From the NCBI GenBank assembly GCA_963556145.1, contig OY744467.1, positions 4,526,001 to 4,590,000 of the forward strand: a stretch of 64,000 nucleotides of DNA. The letters are read 5' to 3'. The notes beneath the pieces were generated by a model. It ran no database searches. It saw nothing but the letters and a program-made list of their open reading frames with translations, and was not told the DNA's origin. This document shows positions 56,323-64,000 of the stretch, piece by piece. Numbering within the stretch: position 1 is the stretch's first letter; each line of letters opens with the position of its first letter. The position numbers and the translations under genes are program-made. Source of the DNA: Hygrocybe punicea. Lineage: Eukaryota > Basidiomycota > Agaricomycetes > Agaricales > Hygrophoraceae.

Positions 56323-59077
56323 TCATGATACTATCAAATTTGTTAAAATTACGAGATGCTCATGCGGAGCGGTATATAGAGGGCAGCGAGGATTATCTAA
56401 CGGTGCCAAACGCCACAGATATTCTCTGGCTTCCACAATGACTACATCTACTCCTTGATGATCTCCAGCAATACAAACCGCCTTTTCCTTGGCACCCCAG
56501 GGATGTACTGGTTCAAGGTAACACAACGGGATCAGGACTGTATCGGCGCCCAGAATCATCGGCTTGATCTCAATTTCTGGTGGATCACTGCTGACAGGCA
56601 TGCCCAAAGTGCGGGCAACGGTGCCTTCGCTAATACCTTTTCTCCAGCCACCCAGATTTCTGTTGAAGCCTGATACACACAATTTGATCGATTTTCCATG
56701 CAAACTTTGCATGGCAAGCCAGTCTTTGTGGACACCTGTGCAAAGGAGTCAGCGAAGGGGAAATGTGACAATAGTGGAACAGTACCTGACGGTAAGGATA
56801 CCCCTCTTTCTTCTATATCGTTGTTTATAACTTTCCCTGGCCATTGTATTGAGGGATCCTGAGAGCTGGGTTCCCCATGATTTAGCCGCTCCAAGAGGGC
56901 TGTTGACAGAGAATCTCAGTCTGGCAGTGGTGTTCAGGAAGAAGGTTCCCAAGCAGGACTTCCACCCCGGGCTGAAGAAGATTCCCACATGGGCGTTGAG
57001 GGCCTGGGAACAACCCATTCAAGGGATGGTAGCAATACCGGCTGGGAAGCTTCTGGCAGGGCATCCTGAAAATAATATAGCGGCCTGCGATTCCTGCATC
57101 AAGCAGAAGTCAGGCGCCTTATGGAACAGGAATATAAACATGAGTTTTACGATATCTGAACCAAGAAGTCTTCTTTAAATTGCATGACTTTGCCATTAGC
57201 ATCCATGCGGACGTCATACATTTTGAGATGTTCGTGGGTGTGTATGATGGTCCCATGATACCCACAAAATTTATTCAACCCCACCACAAGCACCCTCTTT
57301 CTGGCTACTGGATCTTTGATGGTTTGCATGACGGGGCATTGGGTAATGGTTCCGGCCAGGGGCCTTGGTAAACGGTTCTGCTCCGTGAAATCGACATGGA
57401 AGGCATGCACTTCTATATGATCGGGAACTGAATGAACAAGGTTTGACTGGTCAAGATGACATCAACAAGAGAATCTACATGAGAGCAATGCCTTTACCTC
57501 TATATTGTTAAATCGCGAGTCGGCTGGCGCTGTAGTAATTTGCAAAATGTAATTGCTAGACATGCCCACTATAAAACCCGATTTACCAGCGTGAACGCCC
57601 AGTCGTACACAAACGTAGTCTCCAACACTGAAAGATTTATGAATCTGATGTGCTGGAACCTCAACTAGTTGGTCCTCGTTCAGAGCATCATTGTCGTCTT
57701 TGCGCAGGTGCACTTGCACTGAGTTGACATCCTTGGAGGTAATAATACCGCAAAGTCCTTTCAGCTCTCCTTTAATAATTTTGATGCGATCATTAACACT
57801 CAATGAAGCAATGGTGTCCTCGACATTCCACCAATGCCTGGCCGCTTTACACCATCCCGAACTCGCGTTGAACAATTTGATCTCCTCAAAAGTAGGACAG
57901 ACATTCTTTGTGTTCAAGGTGTGAACATTAACCCATCGTTCCAAAAAGCCATCCTTAAACTTCATCCCCTGGAATATGAGCCAATCTTTGCCCTGTTGAA
58001 CAGCTTCGGTACCAAAAATGTTGCGGGCTCAGTCAGCATCAAACAGCGTGGGAAGAGGACGAGTTTCCGGCAAGTGCTTGAGATCCTTGGAAGGCTTGAG
58101 GTAGGAGAGGCAAGGCACAAGGAACACTCTAACCTTGGCACTGTATGTGACCACCTTCGTGACATAACCAATATCCCCTTTATACGTGCCACTCCTGGTA
58201 CGCACCCAGTCACCTTCGGCCACAGTCATGGCTGAGTTCACTGTTTTCAACTCGAGAAGTTGCATGTGCTCAGGCAGGGGCACGAGGCTAATTTTCCGAT
58301 CAACATAGACTATGTGCATGTGTGCAAAAGCACGTCGAATATCCCCAGTACTTGGGGCTTCGACATAGATAGCGCCTGGAATGGATGGTTGCCAGAAGGC
58401 GGAAGCGATCGTCAGACTCGAGCCATCAGTGCTGCCACATTTGCAAAGAAGAAATTCCAGGCAATCCAACTCCAACCCACGCTATAACAAACAGCAACGT
58501 CAAGTTGAGTAGCAAAGACTTATTAGACCACTCACCTTGACGCTAATGCGCCAAAGATTCATGTCTCCGGCATGAGGTTCATCGAGAACCCACAATTGAG
58601 TGTCGGGAGTTGAATCAAGCATAGTAGGGACGACACTATTCCGTTGATATTTCTCTTTGAGCCACTCCACCTGGCTTGCCAGTTCTTCGTGCTCGTCCTG
58701 AAGTGAATGTTGATAACTTGGTCGCTGGGCCCAGAAATGCTCGGTTGCGAGTGGCACAGACTCTGAGTCGGCGTCCAACCCTAGATCCATAAAGTCCTCA
58801 AATTGCAGAGGACAAGACAGGGATGATTTACCAGGCAACTCCGAGCTCATCTCTGAATCATAATTTAAATTCGAATCCGTGTCCATGTCCGTGTCGTCAT
58901 GGTCATGCGCATGCAGGTCCAGGAATTTGGTGACACTATTATGCTAAGAACGAAGGTTCAAGCACTGGGAATGGTCCTGGACTGCATTGGTATGCTCACC
59001 GTGACCTCCGAGTCCGAGTTGTAGCCCACCATGACTCTTCGTCGTTTGTAACAACCTTTGCAGTAATTCGTAGTCAT
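56323..59077 (-). pseudogene. Spt5-like NGN/KOW protein with in-frame TGA
   Basis: The minus-strand start at 59077 (MTTNYCKGCYKRRRVMVGYN) is followed by an acidic exon (58886-58545). The NGN-like domain comes next: LWRISVK joined to RGLELDCLEFLL, then FWQPSIPGAIYVEAPSTGDI and VYVDRKISLVPLPEHMQLL. KOW motifs follow: EGDWVRTRSGTYKGDIGYVT, NDRIKIIKGELKGLCGIITS, VGDYVCVRLGVHAGKSGFIV and LHGKSIKLCVSGFNRNLG. Spt5 binds RNA polymerase II with Spt4 to support elongation. Agaricomycetes carry many divergent copies of unknown use, and this looks like one. A TGA after LFDAD (about 58029-58031) interrupts an otherwise continuous frame (ARNIFGTEAVQQG), so it is probably inactive. Confidence 0.7.
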
Positions 59078-59431
59078 GATTGGTGCGAATTCACAATTGG
59101 GATGTTGAATTACAAAAAATAATTGTACTAACTACTAGACTGCTAGACTACTAGAGTTGCGGAAGAAAGTGATTGACTATCATTTAGCCGAGAACCATAG
59201 CTGACACCTCAGGGCGGTTTCGAACCCATTTTGGTATTTGGGGAAACCCGACCAGAACCTGCCCTCAGGTAAGCACTATAATAATACAAACAACGCCATG
59301 ACTTGTCGCTACTCCAATCCCAATTACTCTAAATTTGTAGTAATGTTTAATTGCTAGTACAAGCAAGCTTTAGTTAAATTTAGTCGCTTTATTGAAGAAT
59401 GTAATAAGCATTGAAGCAAAGACGAATCGGA

Positions 59432-59613
59432 ATTACGCCGTTATACCATCGTTATATCCTCATTACGCCGTTATACCATCGTTATATCCTCATTACACCG
59501 TTATACCATCGTTATATCCTCATTACCCTGTTATATCATCGTTATATCCTCATTACCCTGTTATATCATCGTTATATCCTCATCACCCCGTTATACCATC
59601 GTTATATCCTCAT
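59432..59613 (+). repeat. 30-bp minisatellite, six copies, containing a start codon
   Basis: The unit acgccgttataccatcgtta + tatcctcatt is repeated six times with few changes. Because 30 is divisible by 3, each frame stays open and codes a decapeptide repeat (PLYHRYILIT or AVIPSLYPHY). The last unit ends ...tcctcATG, supplying the ATG of the following gene. Confidence 0.92.
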
Positions 59614-61108
59614 GTCTGATCTCGACCTCAATTGCGACGACAACTTGAATGATCTCCTTACTTTCTTCCACCCTGATTGGGTAAGTGATTCAGATGATAT
59701 GCCATCCTTGACACTCACGAAATGAATGCATCGCCGTCCTTAGACTAATCTTTCCCTGAATTCACTCGACACGTCGTCGTCGCCGTTATCAGATGATCAC
59801 TTGCCGCCTTTTGTGCAAAGCTCAACCTCTTCACTCATGCCTGTCTCAACTGCAGCCTCCTCATCGTCCTCTGTGCAGGCCCAAGTACTCGACTCACACG
59901 CAACATCAGTCACGATCCCCCACACTTCCGGATTTTTGCCGCCTCCGGTGATCCTCTCCGATACCAATCTCATAACATTCCAAGATGTTCAACACCATTA
60001 CACCCGCATCCCCATACCTGCATCTCTGTCTTATCGAGATGGCAGTTTTACCACCGCACTAACCTCTGAAGACGTTGCTCAGTCATCCGATTGGTTGGCG
60101 CTCGTGCAAGTGGCAAAGGGAACGTATGAAGTCAGCATCCCGTGTTATTCGTGGTTTTGCGGCGAGGAACAACGACTCCTGAATGGACATCAGGAACTAT
60201 TTGTCTCAGCATTGTATCTTCATCGGTCTCGAGGCGAGCCCTACTGGCAGCCACTATATGGTACGTTACGTTTCATTTTCACGACTTGTATTGATTTGTT
60301 TTTACCAGACAAGACAGATAGCAGACTGGGACATTATGTCAGATTCGGTACGGTGGAATGTCCCCACCCCGTGATCCTCAAAGAGGTAAGTAAGCATGCT
60401 GTACTAAGTTGTCTTCAACGCTTTTTTTCTTTTTTTTGCAGATTACGGCTGGTTTTTTTACAGCCCGTCAACGGATTCAAAACGCCATTAAAACGCACAT
60501 CATTCCTCATATCTGGGGCGGGCATTATGGACCTATGGATAGTCTTCAGCAGGTATCCTGCCTAGATGAGCCATCCATATTCATAAGTCGCCTCTTAACT
60601 GTCCTAGTATCCCTCTAATTATACCATTCAGAATGTTGTCCCCGCTGTCAATTTAGGGGGTGTCATCGTCTCGGATATCATCACTGTAATATTTCTTGGC
60701 CATGGGAATACGTCTATCTGTCCGTACTGGCTGTTTAAATGGGATGGAAAACTGAAGGTCCCCCTGAATCTCGTCCAAATAGCCGGACTTTTGGTAAGTA
60801 ATTTTTCTCAGCAGCTTGCAAGTAGAACTAATTTACTGCAGGCAATCTGGGCTTGCAACTGTGCGCACGCCGACAAAGCTCTCAAAATGAACTCGGCATA
60901 CGAGCACATTTTCAATGACGTGGGTGTTCTTATTTGCTGGTATCTTAGTTACCCAATGACCGCATCCGTATATTACGGTTTGGATGAGTATTGGGTTAGC
61001 CATGCAGGTATGTGGTACCAAGCCATGTAGATTTTGGTTTCAGTATGCAATCAAAACATTTTATGCTCCTGGACACACGTTGTGCCTGCAGCCGAGGTAT
61101 TCTGGTAA
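59612..61108 (+). CDS. Uncharacterised 388-aa protein
   Basis: Seven exons (59612-59680, 59744-60260, 60309-60385, 60442-60552, 60632-60793, 60842-61007, 61044-61108) sum to 1167 nt with every phase matching, strong evidence for a real gene. It has an acidic N-terminus (MSDLDLNCDDNLNDLLTFF) and a Ser-rich linker. The folded part includes VQVAKGTYEVSIPCYSWFCG, LFVSALYLHRSRGEPYW, FFTARQRIQNAIKTHIIPHI, VSDIITVIFLGHGNTSICPY and FNDVGVLICWYLSYPMTA. I do not recognise the family, and no catalytic motif stands out. It lies tail-to-tail with the small coiled-coil gene (72 bp apart). Confidence 0.72.
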
Positions 61109-61179
61109 GGATGGTCATATGGGGAAGTCGCGTAATTGTATGTTAAAAATACGTGTTTGTTGTTACTCGTGAAAATAAT

Positions 61180-61499
61180 TTAAGTAATGTGTTGTTTGCA
61201 AGGCCATTCGAGGCGGAAGTTGGCGTGCTTCTCTTCTGGGATATACTTCCAGGCAAGCTCCCCAATGTACTCTGCCCTCTCCAGCTTCGCCTCACAATCT
61301 ATGAGTTTCAGGGTCAGCACTTGAATGTCTTCTTGTGCGGAGCGGAGTTCTTGTTGTGCTTTCAGGAGTCGTTCATTCGTGTCCCTGATCTTGGCTTCTA
61401 CACGGCGTCGGTAGGACCTTTCATTATTAGTGAAATGAGAAATGATGACTGACCATTGTGACCTTCCATAACAACAGGATCGTTATCCCCTTCGTCCAT
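61180..61499 (-). CDS. Small coiled-coil protein
   Basis: Two minus-strand exons (61499-61454 and 61397-61180) sum to 264 nt, 87 aa. After an acidic start (MDEGDNDPVVMEGHN) comes a typical heptad-type helix, EAKIRDTNERLLKAQQELRS then AQEDIQVLTLKLIDCEAKLE, ending in FRLEWPCKQHIT. The opposite strand is open too, but its reading is a poor, Leu/Phe-rich shadow of this helix. There is no known family. It may be the remnant of a larger coiled-coil gene. Confidence 0.48.
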
Positions 61500-61911
61500 C
61501 GTGCGACAAGCCTTTTTATTCCGGCTGACCCTGAGATGATACTCGATGAAGAAGTTCTATGGTGTAGGGAGCAATACACCTCACAGTTACTTCAATATCG
61601 CCCTCGTTATGTCGTTTGGCGACTTGCTTTTCAGAGGTGGGCATATTTTCCATTTCGAAGTCACGTCTAACAACTTATCAGTTGCCAGGAGCTACTAGTA
61701 AATTGTTGGGTGTGTATATTTGTGCATATTCAACACCCACCAATAATGCATTACATTTTCTGAGGTCCGTCACAGTTGGCGGAGTTCTATTATGTATCTT
61801 GACATTAATCTCTGCCAGATTTCATTTCCAGACGACTGTTTATAAAGGCTGCAGTTTTGGCAAAGATCATCTCATATCCTCCTCTATCATCAGATTTCGA
61901 GCTAGGCAACA

Positions 61912-64000
61912 ATGTCTGGGATGGAAGCATCGACTGGTCGGCAGGTGCGAGATGATGCACTACAAAGCGGCCCAAGGAAGAAAGCGTTAGCGATCGTTAA
62001 GTATCCTCGTTGTGCCTGCTGACATGATTAGACAGTGCCATCACCAATCCCCTGGTACATCACGGCCGTCACTTCGGTCGAGTGTCTTATGCGTTCTGCA
62101 ATGTCAAGGTACTCATCACAAATGGCCTCCTTCGCTTGGCAGAGGAAGATGCAACACCCCCCGAGACTAGGGTATAGCACGGGTTCGGGTAAACCCGCGG
62201 TTTTTGGGCCACGGGTTTCTCGGGTACGGGTACGGTGTCCCAATTTGGCAACCCGTGCACTACCGCACACCCTTACCCGCGGTAGACGGGTATCCACGGG
62301 TTAGCACAGAGGGCCCCAATGGGCCCCACAGGTAAATTTTTTTATACTTTTAATTCATTTATCTAACATATCTAATAACTAAGTTATACCCAAACCGCCG
62401 CCACCACCACTGGCACCACCACCACCACCAACCAACAACAACAACAACAACAACACGGCGATGAAGGGAAACGGCTGGGAGGGTGGTGCGTCCACTTACC
62501 AGCACAGGTACGTGCCCCGATTCTTTCACCACCGACATCGGCTAACCCCCTGCCTTCGAGTCCACACCTCGCAAACGACGTTGACGCGTCAGTCAATGCG
62601 TCAACGTGTGTTCGCGAGGTCCCCAGCATGAAAACATGCATGAAGACTTCGCGAAAGCACGGTGACACGTCAACTGACGCGTCAACATCGTTAATGAAGT
62701 CGCCAGCACCAAACTACGAACAAAGACCGTGCAAAGACAAACGAAGACCTCGCGAAGACAAATGAAGACCTCGCGAAGACAAACGAAGACCTCGAGTGCC
62801 CCCACAGACCTCAAACTAATCACCTCGCGAAAACGGGCTGGCGCATCAACTGATGCGCAGACGTTGTTCGCGAGGTATCTGGCCCGTGAAACGACAACGA
62901 CGGCGACGACTTCCACTGCCAACTGGCAGCAGCACGGCGATGACGACGGTGGTGGAGCGGGGAGGATGGCAGTGGGACAAGACGACGGAACCAGCCCAGC
63001 CCAGCCCCACAAATGCGAACCGTCGCGTCAATTGACGTGTACGTTTCATTTGTGGGCTTGAGGAGCTCGCTGCCGCTGTCGTCGACACTACCCGCATGGC
63101 CACACGGGCAACCACCACACCCGCGTCCGACCGCGGGTAATGCAGACCCGCACCCGTCACGGGTACGGTGTCTGCGGGTACGGGTACGGTGTCCGGCCTG
63201 GCAACCCGCGGGTCACCCGTGCTACACCCTACCCGAGACAGTACGGTAAGTGTTCATGCCAGGAGACAGACAATTCAGTTCTCATGTCCATGTTTCTGGA
63301 AGCGAACGTTGTGAGGATAATTTGTTTTGGGAATTGCTTAAGATTTGTGTTGGCCTCAAGGAACAGCTTTTATCTGGAACTGACGAAGAGGTCGAGTTTG
63401 TTGCTGATATGGTTAGTAAACTGTCTTCAGCCATCTTATGGTCATCATACGTGCCGTCATTTAGATACAGAAAGGCATGAACAGAGCGTGCACTGACGAC
63501 ACCAAAACATTGAAATTTGCGATTATTGATTGGATTACTCCGCCGGGACAGACTCTCGCTCCATCCCTCAGTTGTAAAGTCAAGACGACCCGTGGGTTCC
63601 ACCACAAGAGAACAGGCGCCTTACTCTGCCCCACCGGAATAGATTGGTCTATACCCAGGTAAGCCACTATTGTGTGGTATGACATTGTGGGCTGAAACTA
63701 CTCCCAGTGTCAAAGAGAAGCTCCGCAGTGGTGAAACGCACGTCCGCGGCGACCAATGGCCCATCTTTCTATACGCTGACCTTGCGTATGATCCTGATGA
63801 CCCTTGGAATGGACTATTGAGGAGTCAGCTCCTGGTTGCGGTTAGTTTTCATTCTGTCATTTGCTTTCTATTCCTCACATTGGGTGACATAGGGATTCAA
63901 ACATGTCTTTACCTCGCCGAGTTCAGTTGACGAGGATGAACCAAAAGCTACACGATCAGGAAATGCACGCATCCATGGCATGACTTGTGTTACAAAGGTG
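61912..64000 (+). pseudogene. DUF6698-family gene, disrupted by a hAT-type element, runs off the window
   Basis: It probably starts at ATG 61912 (MSGMEASTGRQVRDD). The next exon reads AITNPLVHHGRHFGRVSYAF then CNVKVLITNGLLRLAEEDAT, a hallmark of the mushroom-specific DUF6698 family. The hAT-type element inserts at 62168. After it come SGTDEEVEFVADM, TKTLKFAIIDWITPPGQTLA, GFHHKRTGALLCPTGIDWS and EKLRSGETHVRGDQWPIFLY. YDPDDPWNGLLRSQLLV and ATRSGNARIHGMT follow, all family blocks in order. A stop (taa) follows soon after the insertion in the reading frame, and the short intron expected there is abnormal. The function of DUF6698 is unknown. The 3' end is outside the window. Confidence 0.78.
62168..63231. 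mobile_element. 1064-bp hAT-type non-autonomous element, copy 2
   Basis: The same length and ends as the copy at 30457-31520, differing by only about eight scattered, mostly transition changes. The perfect 8-bp direct repeat CCCGAGAC lies at 62160-62167 and 63232-63239. It is inserted inside a coding exon of the DUF6698 gene, in the same orientation as copy 1. Confidence 0.92.

Noticed and set aside
59195..59235. tRNA-like B-box (ggtttcgaaccc)
   Set aside because: No A-box at the right distance and no cloverleaf could be folded around it.
61153..61452. Plus-strand 99-codon frame (FWDILPGKLPNVLCPL...)
   Set aside because: It is the Leu/Phe-rich antisense shadow of the coiled-coil exon on the minus strand.

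Overview
The window is a nuclear segment of a filamentous basidiomycete, most probably an Agaricomycete (mushroom-forming fungus). The evidence is dense short GT-AG introns (about 45-65 nt), intron-rich LSm2, WDR83 and DASH-subunit genes, and families that are expanded or restricted in Agaricomycetes: DUF6698, Spt5-like NGN/KOW proteins, HNH proteins, Plavaka and pogo transposons. All gene models were assembled by eye by joining exons whose reading phases agree. No database search was run.

Region 1, about 0.3-18 kb, is gene-rich and mostly ordinary. In order it holds a Spc34-like DASH kinetochore subunit (+), an uncharacterised gene (+), a doubtful mini-gene (+), the spliceosomal/decay ring subunit LSm2 (+), a WDR83/MORG1 WD40 scaffold (-), an F-box-like protein (+), a WW-like membrane protein of a mushroom family (+), a TEN1-like telomere-capping OB protein (+), and two large proteins with disordered regions (+). 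Genes are packed tail-to-tail or head-to-head with very short spacers.

Region 2, about 19-40 kb, is a transposon graveyard. It holds a 1.9-kb hAT-type element carrying a captured fragment of the ER chaperone BiP/Kar2, a 44-bp minisatellite, a solo LTR, and a deeply nested gypsy-type stack. An old gag-protease element is interrupted by an LTR retrotransposon, a short LTR pair (TRIM-like), a hAT MITE and a large fold-back element. The inserted LTR retrotransposon has lost or never had pol. It carries an intact, two-intron, antisense gene for a coiled-coil/Cys-cluster protein, and one of its LTRs is split by a 1064-bp hAT-type element. A 100-N assembly gap lies at 39605-39704.

Region 3, about 40.5-64 kb, mixes transposons with accessory genes. 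It holds a complete pogo-type element with TA target duplications and one nonsense codon, an HNH protein, a small membrane protein, a decayed coiled-coil gene, a Rim2-type mitochondrial carrier missing its last helix, a decayed Plavaka transposon, a Myb/Reb1-like DNA-binding protein, a nonsense-carrying Spt5-like gene, an uncharacterised 388-aa gene whose start codon lies in a 30-bp minisatellite, a small coiled-coil gene, and a DUF6698 gene disrupted by a second, nearly identical copy of the 1064-bp hAT-type element.

Two themes cut across the window. First, target-site duplications give a readable insertion history, and every mismatched pair of duplications differs by one CpG-to-TpG/CpA change. 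Most in-frame stops found in transposon and accessory genes are TGA, as expected from CGA decay. Both point to methylation-driven C-to-T mutation. Second, cellular sequence has been carried by elements twice: a BiP fragment in a hAT element, and an antisense multi-exon gene in an LTR element.
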